Below are positions 12,511-24,118 of a DNA stretch of 64,000 bases, one piece after another; the first letter of the stretch is position 1; the number at the start of each line of letters is the position of its first letter. The stretch lies in contig NW_022098021.1 in the NCBI RefSeq assembly GCF_002288925.2, forward strand, positions 3,739,774-3,803,773, read 5' to 3'. A model generated the notes under the pieces. The model was not told the origin of the DNA. It saw nothing but the letters and a program-made list of their open reading frames with translations, and ran no database searches. Both the position numbers and the translations under genes were made by a program. The stretch is from Delphinapterus leucas. Taxonomy: Eukaryota > Chordata > Mammalia > Artiodactyla > Monodontidae.

Positions 12511-14700
12511 TCAGCCTTTAGCATCCTTTTAAGGTATTTCATATTTGACAACCTTACAGCTATGCTGTGGTTATGGGCGTGAGGCTCTTCTCGTCCCTGC
12601 CTCCTCCCAGAACAGGAATCTAGTTTTCTTGTCCACCCTCTGCCGGAAGCCTTCCCGGGAGGAGGTGAATCTTCCGACGCTTAGCCCGAAACGTAGCTCT
12701 TCTTACGTAATCGTCAACTTTTCAGCTATGTATGATCACTGTAGAGCAGAACAACCACGATTAAATCTGTCAGATTAACTGGAAGGTTGCTTGCTTCCCG
12801 TCTGTGACGTGCTAATAAATTAACTGTTTCCCAGTGATGTGGGCCCTTGTCCATAACTGAGAAATAATTCTTCTGACATCATCTGTGATCTAATCTTCTC
12901 CCCTGACCTAGAGCGGCATTTTCAGATTTCATTAAGTAGCCTAGACCGCTTGGTGCCCACACGCTCTGCTCGAGTTACATCAGCAGCGTTTAAATGAAAC
13001 ATTCAGACTCGTCCCTTAAAACTTCAGCCTCTCAGCAGTCCACTCTGCTGGAATTTGCTGGAAGGAATCCGCCGGAGAGTGGAGATTTGCCAGTTTCTTT
13101 CAAATCCAAGCCCTCTCGTGGTGATTGAAGATTGCTCTCCAGGCTCTAATGGATCCAGATGCCTGTCTGCCCGCCTGCTTCAGAGGCCAGACTAGCCCTG
13201 CCTCTAAGTGCCTACTGATTGCCTGAAAGCACACCCTCCTCTCTCCTTGTGTACAAACCGGGCGGGAGCTGTGATGTCAGCAGAGATCCTGTCAGTGCTT
13301 TCACGTGGGTAAAGTGCTGTCTTGATCTTGGGTGGTTTCCAGCTATAACCTTGAAGTGTCCAGCAGTTCTGTCAGTTACACCTGCCTTCAGGGTGCTTTG
13401 AAATTCACCTGCTTTGGGACACTCCATCATGAGAGCAAGCCGCAATGAGATACAGCCTGGCCACCAGTATGTGTTGGTATGAAAATGGAAAATAAGTTTA
13501 CCTGGGTTCTTGCTGCTGTTCTTGGGGCTGAGAATACTTTAAATCTATAAACCTTGGGTGTGTTTTGCATATCCTGACTTTTTTGGTGGGGGAGGAGACT
13601 TGCCAGAGAAACTTAACCCAAAAGGCAGTGCTGTAAAACATTCCTGTGCTATTTGATAGGTCATGGTAAAGGCCACTGGGGTCCGTTCATAGTATCATTA
13701 GCTGACGTAAAACGTGCATTTGACTCAGTAATTGTTTCTGGAAATGTTAAAAGCTCATTGCAGGATCTTGTTACTTTATCCCCGAACGTATCTGAAAAGA
13801 CTGACGGAAGACTCACCATAGGGAGGTTATACAGCAGCTTTGGGTTTTTCTTCCCACCGGAATCACACCAAGCAGATGGCCCTTGTTTTAACACAGGTCT
13901 CCTGGGCCCGTCTTTCTAGCAGTTCCTCCTGGGCTAAGCACTGCCATAGACTCACAAGAGCCGTGTACCTACACATGCCCTTGGGGGGTGGTTTTTTCCT
14001 TCCTTTTTCTGTTTGTGTGGTCTGATAGAAATCTGTCTGGGATGCAAATGCCCTGGGATTCCTCCCCCAGGAACCCTCACGGATGCCTCTTCCTGCATCT
14101 CTCCTCCTTGTCGGCTACTTCCTGTAACCATAGCCAGTGCCACGGTTACCCTGCCTCTAGCCCTAGTCTACATAGATAGGAGTCATGACTGAGGATCCTG
14201 CTGCTTCTCCTTTTTTTCCTGTTTCTGTAGCATCTGTTACAATGTATAACCCCACAAGGGATATCTGCCCATATCAAAAAATGCTTCTCAGTGGTTTCTA
14301 CACAATGAACATAAATGGAAAAACAGAACCCTAAATTCTGTTTAAAACAGCTGAGTCTTTGTTGTTGCCGATTAAGTTGGTAGAAGGAATTCTAAAGAGT
14401 AAAATTAAAATGATGTTGAAAATCAAGTTTCTCTGTCTACGATGAGTTATGAAAATATTTTTCTTAAACATTAATAAAAAAGATATGTTTTAAATGAACT
14501 GAAATATACTAAAGCTATAAAGTCAGTGTGAATAAAAAGGAAGATGTTCCCCACTCTTGGATAGGAAGAAATATGTACACACACACCCTGAGACATACAC
14601 ATATGTACATACATACATATCACACATACATATGCATACACATATATCTACGTATATCACAAAGTGTCAGACCTCTTCTGCACCCACTTTTGTGACATAA
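12511..14700 (+). other. Intron, unique, with a candidate conserved stretch
   Basis: No exon or RNA gene was recognised. The segment 12830-13150 is free of recognisable repeats and compositionally balanced, with ordinary A/T-rich and GC-rich motifs, so it is a reasonable place to look for a conserved non-coding element. The segment 14575-14660 is rich in CACATA/TACATA-type simple sequence. Confidence 0.4.
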
Positions 14701-14719
14701 CAGTATATCCCAGGAATCG

Positions 14720-14990
14720 CCCCACATAATGCTAGAGAGCCTCCTCAGTCCTTTTCAATAGCAGAGTGTTCAGTTAGGTTTTAAAAAAAAAAAAAAAAGT
14801 GTTCAGTTAGGTAAGTAGTTTACTTAACCAGTCCCCTATTGATGGACACTTGGGTTTTTTCCAACTTCAACATTTTGCTTCAGCAAATTATGCTGCACTG
14901 CTGGATAAGTTCCCAGAAGTGGGACTTCCATGTCAAAGGGCAGATGCATTAATAATTTTGATAAATACTGGCATTTTCCCTTTTTAAAAA
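14720..14990 (-). mobile_element. Old L1 3' fragment
   Basis: The text CCCTATTGATGGACACTTGG, then TTATGCTGCACTGCTGGATA and AGAAGTGGGACTTCC with TCAAAGGGCAGATGCATT, follows the pattern of old L1 ends in reverse orientation. It is interrupted by the poly(A) insertion at 14780-14798. Confidence 0.65.
14765..14812 (+). repeat. Poly(A) run flanked by a 15-bp direct repeat
   Basis: AGTGTTCAGTTAGGT occurs at 14765-14779 and again at 14798-14812. The two copies enclose only a few T and about sixteen A. A target-site duplication around a bare A tail is what an extremely 5'-truncated retrotransposition product looks like. Confidence 0.85.
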
Positions 14991-15690
14991 AAATTTCTAG
15001 CAGTTCTTTCTATTCTGGGGAGATTACCCCGTTGTCAGTGGCATGAGTTGCGATCGTTTTATTTTTCATTGTAGTAGTAAAAGATTGGAATCATCTTAAA
15101 CCGTTCACTGCAGGTAGGGATCCCTGGGAAGGAGGCTCTGAAATGGAGTTAGCTTGAGGGGTGTTCGTTGAGATCAGCGTCTATCGATGGGAGGGATGGA
15201 AGCACGAGAAAACTGACTCAGGTAAACGCGTGAAACCCTGGGTCAGACGACTGGCCGGGGCAAAGCCAGGAGGAGACCAGGGACCCCTGCTCTTGGTAGA
15301 GCCACAGCTGTGCAGGCTGCTTCTTCCAAGGACGGCATCTTAGAGGAGACCACGGCCCAGGAGAAGTCATTCCTAAAGAAATGAGTTGGGAGTAAGCCAA
15401 GTAAAGCAAAAAAGGATGGCTTCCCTAGGAAGAGGGTATGCAAGTGAGTCTGGAGAATTGCAAGTAGCTCTGAATGGTTGAAAGTAGGGAATGAAAGAAA
15501 TGTTCTAAAAGGCAGTGGGGGAGAAAACTGGGGTGATGTCAGGTAAGGCTTAGATGCATGTGGTTCAGGGTATTTTAAACACAGTAGCGGTGATGGGATG
15601 AGCTCTGCACTTCTGCAAGATTGTTGTGGTAGCTCTTCATCTTGGCGGCTCATAACAGAGCAACAGATCGTATTCTCCATAGAGGGCTCC
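14991..15690 (+). other. Intron, unique
   Basis: No exon, RNA gene or definite repeat is seen. A minus-strand open frame of 150 residues at 15243-15695 has no recognisable domain, and the region has no splice context for ATP8A2. Confidence 0.4.
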
Positions 15691-15822
15691 ACCAACGCGT
15701 CTTAAGTCCCATGATCTTCATACAAAGATCTTCTGTCACTTCGGTACTGAGCAGTGGCGGCTGTGTTTCCTTCCCCTGATTCGGGGTGGACCCTTGTAAT
15801 ACCCTGAAGCAGTAGATGTTTC

Positions 15823-16304
15823 TGAGTCCACGCTCGTACTGCTTGCTGCACGACAGGCTAATCAATTGAGAGATGAGTCGCTGAGGAATAGCGACTTTAT
15901 TCCCAAAGCCAGCAGACTGAGAATTCGGTGGCCTGGTGTCGCAAAGAACCATCTTACTTGAGTTGGAACTCAGGCTGCTTTTATACTAAAAGGGGAGGGG
16001 TGTGGCCAGTTGTTGCCAACTTCTTGGCGGCGGAGTCCTTTGTTCTTGCAGCTGTCTGTATAGGTCAGGTCATGATGTCCCCGTAAACCTCCCACAAGAC
16101 AAAGGTTATTCTCTGTTCTGCAACTTTTTATCTCTCTATGAATGATACCTTCAAAGGTCAGAGCCTTGAGAATGGACTCTCCTGTATATTTCAGGCTATA
16201 GGCAACATTCTTAACTTGTAGCCAAAGCAATAGAATACAAAGGTTAAAGTAAAAGAAACAGATCCAGTATGGAGTCAGATTTGTTCTTCCCTATTACGTG
16301 GACA
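15823..16304 (-). mobile_element. Solitary endogenous-retrovirus LTR inserted in MLT1
   Basis: This is an LTR of about 480 bp in minus orientation. In that orientation it has a TATAAAAG box near 15979-15987, then an AATAAA polyadenylation signal at 15896-15901, about 85 bp downstream. The proposed ends are TGAGTCCACG on the left and CGTGGACA on the right, giving a short imperfect inverted repeat with TG...CA. No clear target-site duplication remains, and 15817-16260 (TGTTTC...GAAACA) is an alternative pair of ends. No viral internal genes are present. The family name was not determined. Confidence 0.65.
15896..15987 (-). promoter_or_regulatory. LTR promoter core and poly(A) signal
   Basis: Read on the minus strand, a TATAAAAG element is followed about 85 bp later by AATAAA, the usual U3-R arrangement of an LTR. 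Activity is unknown, and transcription from it would be antisense to ATP8A2. Confidence 0.5.
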
Positions 16305-16934
16305 CTAGGTGACTTCCAAGGATAGGACATAAAAGGGACACCATCCTTGGAACCCAACTGTCCTATTGTAGGAAGACCAGGGCACAGGGAGAAGAAACAC
16401 AGAGCTTTCTGGTCAACAGTTCTCTGAGGCCTCGGCTGCCAGCCACACACCAGTGAGTAAGCTTCAGAGGACTCCAGCCCCCAGCTGATGCCAGGGCAGC
16501 AGAGACGTGCCCCCTGCTCAGCCCGACCAGGTGCAGATCTGCGAGTGGCATTCACACCATTCTTGTTTTGAGCCACCGAGTTTTGGGAGTAACTTGTTTA
16601 CTTACCGCAGTCACTGGAACAAAACAGCTGTGCTGATTTTGATTTTAATTAATATCCCATCAGGCCAACAAGTTTCTTTATCTCTTGGTTCATGTTCCTT
16701 TGAGCCAGTCACTTTGAGGAACACTGTGTTATATACAAATGGTCAGTTCATTGAAAAGAAGCCTAGTTACAAGGACCTTGTCACCATGAGGTTGTAATGA
16801 TCCAGCACCAGGCAAGCGGCCCAGTGCCCTGACTACCCTGGTGTCCTTCCCAACTGGACCTGCCGTGACACTAGAACCATCAGTGCCCCGATGACAGAGA
16901 AGTACCAGGTTTTCCTCTTGCCACACAAGTCTGT

Positions 16935-17020
16935 GCAGTTGTCAAAACTCATAGGACTGTGCACGGAAAAGGACCAATTTCACTGTATGTAAATTATATC
17001 TAAAAATAAATAAAAATAAG
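16935..17020 (+). mobile_element. L1 3'-end fragment
   Basis: GTCAAAACTCATAGGACTGT and CACTGTATGTAAATTATATC followed by AATAAATAAAAATAA form a recognisable old L1 3' terminus with a degraded A-rich tail. Confidence 0.7.
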
Positions 17021-17121
17021 GGGAGAAGGATTCTACTAATTACTTCTTGATATTTGAATCAGGCCAAGTGCCATGTTTATCAGAAAGGTCTTTCATTTAT
17101 ATTGAACTTCTCCCGTCCCCT

Positions 17122-17125
<4 letters not shown>

Positions 17126-17162
<37 letters not shown>
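17126..17162. repeat. (CA)n microsatellite
   Basis: About eighteen consecutive CA dinucleotides, followed by a short CTCTCT run. Confidence 0.97.
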
Positions 17163-17163
<1 letters not shown>

Positions 17164-19750
17164 TTTCTCTCTCTCATAATCCCACACACTTTCTTATAAT
17201 CATTTTTGATGGGTAGGCCTACTAAGGCTGATCTGTGCATCCATGCCTGCATTTTAATGCAACAGATAGAGCTGTGATCAGAATATTGGTTCTATACCTT
17301 ATAAACCTGGGGAACATTTGACCAAACTAAACTTGGTCTCCTTCACGACAGCCGAATCCCGGGAAAGTAGTGCACGCCCTTCATATGTGCATATGTGAAG
17401 AGCACCAGGGCATTTTCTTCCGTGCTGTTTTCTCATCCCTGCGAGGTTACATGATTCAAAGGCATTGGGGCCGCAGTTTACTTATGTACCATTGGGCTGT
17501 CAAAGATTTGTATTCCTCATTATTTTTGAGTTGTAAGAAAATAGTTAAAATGCTCATATTTCTGGACATTTCCTTAACCTTCAGATATGAATATTATAGT
17601 AAATCATAAACCACAACTCGAACAATGCAAACGCTTTTCCCTCCCCACTCAATGACAGCTGAAGGAATTTCTTTAGGATGACAGGTTGTCAGCACATTGA
17701 CATAGATTGTTTTAGATGTATATTTTTAGGGGGAATGAACGATTTTTCAGTGAGCTTTTCTCAGAAATATAATAATAGGGAGAAGGATTGTTATTCCATG
17801 TGTCAAACTTACAGAATTATTTTCCCTTTTTGGGGGTTATGGTCAATCCAATTGGTAATTATTGACAAGTATTTTAGGAAAGAAAAAGGAAATATGGAGT
17901 TTGCTGAAAGACATTCTCACATCTACAAAAATAGACCTGTGGATAAATAGTAAAGAAGTCATCTCAATCTTATTGGCTCAAGACAGAGAAAAAATTTTTT
18001 AATACTTTAGAATTGTTTCGGGTCCTTTATCTTATTACTTGGATAATGTGTGGGGAAAGGAACTGATGAAAATTTGGTAGATAGAGAGGGCACTTCTTTA
18101 TATTTATTTGTGAAATTGAACTAAAATCTGGAGTTGGTGGGACAGTACTTCCCTAATGTATCTGTTTTTAAGAACTGTGACCACGTCGTGAGATCCTGTG
18201 TAGTTTACTAGGATAAGGGGCTAAATTGTGTGGTTATGTATGACTCAGTTACTACCCGGAAGTTGTGGAAGTTGTTGGGGAAGCAGGTTGTGTGTTGTTT
18301 TTTGCCCTGAATGTTTGGGATCATCTCGTCGGAAATGGCCATCTCGTTTTCTTGTAATGCACAAAAATGTCACCTGCCTGATTCCTTTTAAACTGGTAAG
18401 ATTTTACAGGAGAGATCCTTGAGGACACGGCCCAGGGAGGTGAAAACACCATGAAATGGATGAAGAAGGCAAATTTTGTGTAGAGGAGAAAGCAGTTTTA
18501 ATTTTTCTCTGGAAGATAATTAACAGCTTCCGGGCACCACGAGTCCTTCAACGGCTGCCTACCAGCAGTGCAGGTTCCTCGGTGGGATCGTTAGTGGGAG
18601 CTTTTTCAGGTGAATCCAGGAGCGTCCTGTGGGAATGTGGATCTTGCCCCATAGAACTCCAGCTCTGCATGGCCGGTCTACACCCATGAGATCTCAGGTC
18701 TCCGTCACCTGCCCTGCACCACCCTGACCCTGTCCGGGCTGTCTGAGCAGGAGACTTTGTCCTACCCCTTAATGGAAAGAGGGGCCCCGGGGCACTGTTA
18801 CCTCATTGGCTGCAGGAACGAGAGAGGCCTAGAGTGGTAATTTAAAATAATGATGATAATAAATCAAAGAAGAATATGAAAACAAAACTACTGAAACACA
18901 CTTGCAGATAACAGGTGCCATTCACAGCTTTGCTTCTGACCCCAAAACTGTACCCCTTGGCTGAGTTGTGCCCTCGGTCTTAGCCTGTGTCAAATTCATC
19001 TTTTTAGGGTAATGTGGGTGGGAAACCTTTTGACACTTTATTTGCAGTTTACTGCCCCACTATAAACCTGTATTTAAAAATATGATGACTGAGCATTGGT
19101 AATGACCATGAGAAAGCTTTGTTAAGGTAAATAATGGCAATTTTTTTATATCATATAAACTCAGCTATGCAAATACACATGCATATAAAAAAGACTAGAA
19201 GGGTAAATATTAACATATTCCCATACTCATATTTGAGTAAAAGTATGGATGATTTTTCTATGGGTTTTACAGACATTTTGTTCTAAAATAGTATGTTGAT
19301 TTTATATGCAGAAAAATGTCATTTTAATTTGTACATGTGTGAATAGATGCTCTACTGAAGAGGGTTAGGAGAAAGACAGCCAGGAGTTGTAGCTGACATG
19401 CATATTAAAAACAAAATCCATAGAAACTAAAGTAGGCCATGGTGGCAAAAATTAGGCTGTTACAGGGAAAGTATCACTTAGAGCATCTTATATGGTTACA
19501 ATACCTTTTGCTGTCAGTAGTACATATTTATTTACTAACAGTTTTCCCCGAAAGATAAATGCTATGAAGTAGTTTTTCAAAACTTGGCTGGGTTTCATGA
19601 ACTCTCTTCAAGGGTCTCTAGTGGACATTAGGTAATTTATACCTCTACATGAGTTGAGTTTTAAATGCACCCAAATATAATAATAAAAACTTGCCATGGT
19701 GAGGGGTAAACAAAACAGCTGTGTTGTAAAACCTATTTCAGTCATTAATT
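17163..19750 (+). other. Intron, unique
   Basis: AT-rich sequence without recognisable exons, RNA genes or clear repeat similarity. The open frames on the + strand at 17370-17609 and 17678-17950 have no known domain. They read as chance frames. Confidence 0.4.
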
Positions 19751-19760
19751 TTATCTTGCC

Positions 19761-19992
19761 TTTTTTTTGTGTGTGTGTGTTTTTTTTTTTTTTTTTTTTG
19801 CGGTATGCGGGCCTCTCACTGCTGTGGCCTCTCCCGTTGTGGAGCACAGGCTCCGGATGCGCAGACTCAGCGGCCATGGCGCACGGGCCCAGCCTCTCCG
19901 CGGCATGTGGGATCTTCCCGGACTGGGGCACGAACCCGCGTCCCCTGCATCGGCAGGCGGACTCTCAACCACTGCACCACCAGGGAAGCCCC
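19761..19992 (-). mobile_element. Short CHR-type SINE with TSD
   Basis: A T/GT-rich tail, the GCGGTATGCGGGCCTCTCAC body and the reverse-complement head CCACCAGGGAAGCCCC are present. TTATCTTGC flanks the element at 19751-19759 and 19993-20001. The tail contains a TG dinucleotide run within the T stretch. Confidence 0.93.
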
Positions 19993-20001
19993 TTATCTTG
20001 C

Positions 20002-21838
20002 TTTTTGAGTGTCAGGTACTGTGCTCTTCAAATGTGGACATTGTACCCAAGGACTGTTTCGTTCCCATTTCAGTCAGCTGTGTGGCCTTCTGTTGAGTTC
20101 TTCTCTGTTAATTTGCTCCTTTTTGGTTTTAAAATGTGCTTGGGTATTTAAAAGTTTATATTGATACTTAGTGGTGATTGGTTATAATAATCAGTGGTGA
20201 GCTTTAATCCAAATTAATTGAAGGGAACTATTTCATCTTCAACTATATAGACTATTAATCAAGCACATATGCGTATTTGATGGGGAAATTTGACGTATAG
20301 GTCGTCTTTCTATAGCTTTTATTCAGGATCTATTTTCTACTATGTCTTTTAAGTGTTGGAGGGCCCAAACTAGTGTTATTTGATGGCTTGAGTGTTTGAG
20401 AGTAGAATATCGAAGGACGTATTAGCTGTTTCAGTGCCACTCATAATAGCACATTTTTGAAGTGCTAAGGTTTGTTTAACATCCCATGCTGAATTCATAA
20501 AAAAAAAAAAGTAATGGTCTTGATATTTAATTATAATCAAAAGAGAAGCAGTGTAGCATTCACAGATTGATTCTGTTAAAGCATGAATGGTCGTCCATGG
20601 GAAGGGAGTCTTGGTAAATCCAACCTATTTAGAGATACATGAGTCCTAGATGCTTACATAATTTACACAGATCAGGTCTATATCCAATAATAACAAACCC
20701 CTTTTTGCGTTCCACAGTTAATTTTATTTCAAAAATTCTTTCCCACATGTTATTTTCCCTGTTGTGTTTTGCTGAGGCTGCGATGCCCTCAGCTCAAGGT
20801 TCTTTCTTGAGAATCTCCGATTGATGGACATTACAAATGGCCACAACGTGTTGTGTAATAAGCCTCCAGATTAATATCAAACTATGTTTGTTTCATTTGT
20901 ACTGCAAGAAATAGTAGTTATTCTACTGGGAAGACACTTACCATAAAACGATGGGTGATTCACATATCTCTGAAGCTCCCTCAGGAAAGCATCTGTTATT
21001 TGCGGAAATGTCCTCAAATATGTGTTTGGGGGTGAAGCACGGGAACACAGGGGGAGGTATCCGCCCTGGTGGCTTAGTACATGTGACCGTCAAGCAGTTG
21101 TGTACTTTGATGTAACTCTGTCCACCTGGTCTATTGAAGCTAAACGTTTCTCCTTTTATAGATGAATTTAAAAAAAAATTGTCCAATCCTCAGTGGAGAA
21201 AGACTCTTTGAAACAATTTTAAATGCTTAGTAAGAAAATGTTATGAACGGCTGTGCACTAGAGCAGTACTTGAAGGGAAGGGGTATCAGAGACTGATTAC
21301 AAGGAAGAGGCTGGAGGCTGGCTTTGGACTCGAGCTCCTATTGGGTAATCTTTCTGCATTTCGGTGTCCTAATTAGAAAACAGGACTTCAATGCCCTATT
21401 GGGTAGTTGCCGCGGTTAAATGGTATTGACATACGGGCACCTGCCGCAGTCGAAACTACTAAGCGCGCTCCCACCCAGAATACGGAATCATTCTGGCAGA
21501 TGGTTAGATGGGGCACGACACAAGTTCATCACTTGAAAATCGTTTTAAACAGGTCTGCCTCCCTGGAGGGCAGACGGGGGCTGAACAGGAGCCTGGAGAG
21601 AGGAGTCCAGGTGAGACTTGCTCCTAACCGCAGCTGTGTTCAGATGAACACGGAGCTTTTTCTCTGTATGTTTAAGGACTCCTCCCTAAGCAGCTCTCAT
21701 AGGCAAGGATTTCAGCTGCTCTTACCGATGGCAGGTGAAGCCATTTTAGGGCGCGGCAGCAGCGTTCCTAACAAAGGACCACTCTGCTCCTAGGAGAGCA
21801 GAACAGTCACCCTTGTTCATGAAAAGAAAATCCGGACC
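20002..21838 (+). other. Intron, unique
   Basis: No exon or RNA gene was recognised. A run of eleven to twelve A near 20499 and scattered AT-rich motifs are present. A 128-residue plus-strand open frame at 21407-21793 has no recognisable domain. Confidence 0.4.
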
Positions 21839-21839
21839 G

Positions 21840-22050
21840 GGCTTCCCCGGTGGCGCAGTGGTTGAGAGTCCGCCTGCCGATGCAGGGGACACGGGTTCGT
21901 GCCCCGGTCCGGGAAGATCCCACATGCCGCGGAGCGGCTGGGCCCGTGAGCCGTGGCCACTGGGCCTGCGCGTCCGGAGCCTGTGCTCCGCAACGGGAGA
22001 GGCCACAACAGTGAGAGGCCCGCGTACAAAAAAAAAAAAAAGAAAAAAAA
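21840..22050 (+). mobile_element. Short CHR-type SINE
   Basis: It begins with GGCTTCCCCGGTGGCGCAGT and runs through GCCTGCGCGTCCGGAGCCTG and GAGAGGCCCGCGTAC into an A tail interrupted by one G. The flanks (GAAAAGAAAATCC on the left, AAAAAAATCTC on the right) give only a weak possible TSD. Confidence 0.94.
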
Positions 22051-23660
22051 ATCTCAAATTGGATGACAAGTCAGTCCTAAGAAGCCAAGAAAAAGATACA
22101 CCAGAAATTATGATGCAACAGCTTGAATCTGGTCCAGATGTCTGATAGAACCCTTTTCCCAGTGATTTTCAGAAATCTTGCATATGGTTTCAGGTGCAGC
22201 TACTCATTTTGGCCTTGAAGGAGTTGTGTGGCAGCTCCCGAACACCTGAAGGCACTCTGTGGATTGTTTTCTTAAAGACTGTCCATAGGGAGGAAACGGC
22301 TGAGCTGAGAAATGAGCTCTCACAAAGGACGTGTGTGTCTCAGGGCCGGGAAGTAGGACGAGCCGTTAGAGTTGCACTGAGCTTTTCCATCTCCAGCCCT
22401 GCCTCAGCCTGCCTCCTCTCGTCCACGCTTGGAAAACGTAACCTTTGTGATTCTCAGTAAACAACAGTGAAGAGACCTGCAACGTGTTGTTCGGATACGG
22501 TTTCAGCAGCCAAAGGGGGCTCGAGATTCTGAGATCTCCCTTTACTGAAAGCTGTCGGTTGCCCACTCTGTCCTGAGCCCGGGCAGAAGCAGCAGAATGC
22601 ATCTTTGCGGGTCGAGAATGACTGAGATTTTGACCCTCAGCAAAAGTCCGCTTCCATTCAGCCCCAGAACCTGAACTCTGAGCCCTAACCTTGCTTGCTT
22701 TTCTGAGGTCTGTCTGGAGGAACACATTGGACAGTTGTCGAAATAAGCTACATCCGGTTACAGCCAGGAAAGGATCTGCCTGTGAAAGGGGATTAAAATG
22801 TGCTGGGTGGGCACTCCACTTCCGTGCCGTCCTCCCCTTTGGGCTCCCATGGAATCCGCGCTCCCTCTCCTGGGACGGCTGTGGAGCCCAGGGTATCTCT
22901 CTCCTTAAGGCGGTTTCCGTGCCTGGTAGGCTGTCCAGACGCACTCACCTGGAGTGGTTTAGCATTCTGACCTGAATAAAACTCCCCTTGTCTCTCAGCT
23001 TCAAGCCACGTTCTCTAAGGCTTCGGGATTGCTACATCACTCCAACCAGCGGCCAAGCACATCCCTCTTTTGGAAGCTTACGTGGGTAAACTTCACCCAG
23101 TGCCGCTCTTAAGTATCTGCCTACCGTGTCCCTCTCTGTGGGTGGTGCTCTCACGAAGGTGGCCAGTAGTTTCAGGATGATCAGGGGAGGAATTCCTTCT
23201 GAATCTTACTCCTTCCTCTTCCCAGAGGACTTGGACTTGCTATTGGGTGATTTTTAAATACACTTTGAAACTTGAAGATCATTAAGTGATTGGATGTGAA
23301 CGGATGTTACTTGACGATTTAAATGTTAAAAATGTGATCTGTGTGTTAACCTCCATTAATGAGAGATTAGTCATCTGGATAATAGAACATAGAAAAATTT
23401 TGTCTTGCGTTGAGACGCCTCCCATGATGGTTAAAAATAGGCGAATAACCTTTTAGAACTTGTCTTTACAAATACACACAACGAATAATTGTAGTGGAAC
23501 AGGTAATCAGGACTCAGTGAGGGAGGCTCAGTTTCTGTAGGACAGCTTCACGGAGACCTTGAAGGCCAGCAGCTCTGTTCCCTTTCTCGATCCCCTGGGA
23601 GCAGGCAAGAGCGGTGAGAGATGGGACGATGAATGCCCCGTCAGTGCTCGCCAACTTGTG
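22051..23660 (+). other. Intron; possible degraded LTR or poly(A) signal near 22975
   Basis: Mostly unique. At 22975-22980 a plus-strand AATAAA is followed by ACTCCCCTTGTCTCTCAGC, a spacing and wording reminiscent of LTR R-U5 sequence, but I could not define LTR ends. It could instead be a chance or an intronic polyadenylation signal. A 192-residue minus-strand open frame at 22366-22944 has no recognised domain. Confidence 0.35.
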
Positions 23661-23666
23661 AAAAAT

Positions 23667-24118
23667 AAACAAATTGAATGAAATCATGCCATTTGCAGCA
23701 GCAGGGAGGGACCTAGAGATTATCATACTAAGTGAAGTAAGTCAGACAGAGAAGGACAAATACCATATGGTATCACTTATGTATGAGCTCTAAAAAATAT
23801 GACACAAATGAACTTATATTACAAAACAGAAACAGACTCACAGACATAGAAAACAAACTTCTGATTACCAAAGAGGAAAGGGGTGAGAGAGGGATAAATT
23901 CGGATTTTGGGATCAGCAGATACAAATTACTATACATAAAATAGATAACAAACAAGGTCCTACTTACAGCGCAAGGAAATATATTCAATATCTTGTAATC
24001 AATAATGGAAAAGAATCTGAAAAAGAGAAAAAAATATGTATATCTGAATCGCTTTGCTATACGCCTGAAACTAACACAGTACTGTTTCATTATATTTCAA
24101 TTTTAAAAATAAGTAAAA
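23667..24118 (+). mobile_element. L1 3' end (5'-truncated)
   Basis: GGGACCTAGAGATTATCATA, CTAAGTGAAGTAAGTCAGAC and, toward the end, CGCCTGAAACTAACACAGTA belong to the 3' UTR of ruminant/cetacean L1. It ends in an A-rich stretch near 24118. Confidence 0.88.

Larger units (their letters stand above)
15690..16632 (+). mobile_element. MLT1-type (ERVL-MaLR) LTR, split by a younger LTR
   Basis: The left part contains TTCCTTCCCCTGATTCGGGG and CTTGTAATACCCTGAAGCAG. The right part resumes at about 16305 with TAGGTGACTTCCAAGGATAGG and ACATAAAAGGGACACC and ends with GAGCCACCGAGTTTTGGGAG. These are in the order of an MLT1 LTR. The left and right parts join without loss if the intervening 480 bp is removed. 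The far-left boundary is unclear. Confidence 0.7.

Noticed and set aside
15243..15695. 150-residue minus-strand open frame
   Set aside because: No recognisable domain, no splice or promoter context, and the sequence reads like chance translation.
19696..20151. 151-residue plus-strand open frame across the SINE at 19.8 kb, and similar frames at all other CHR copies
   Set aside because: The same peptide-like text (for example RYAGLSLLWPLPL) recurs at every short CHR SINE, so it is a translation of the repeat.
22366..22944. 192-residue minus-strand open frame
   Set aside because: GC-rich stretch with few stops by composition. No domain recognised and no conserved motif visible.
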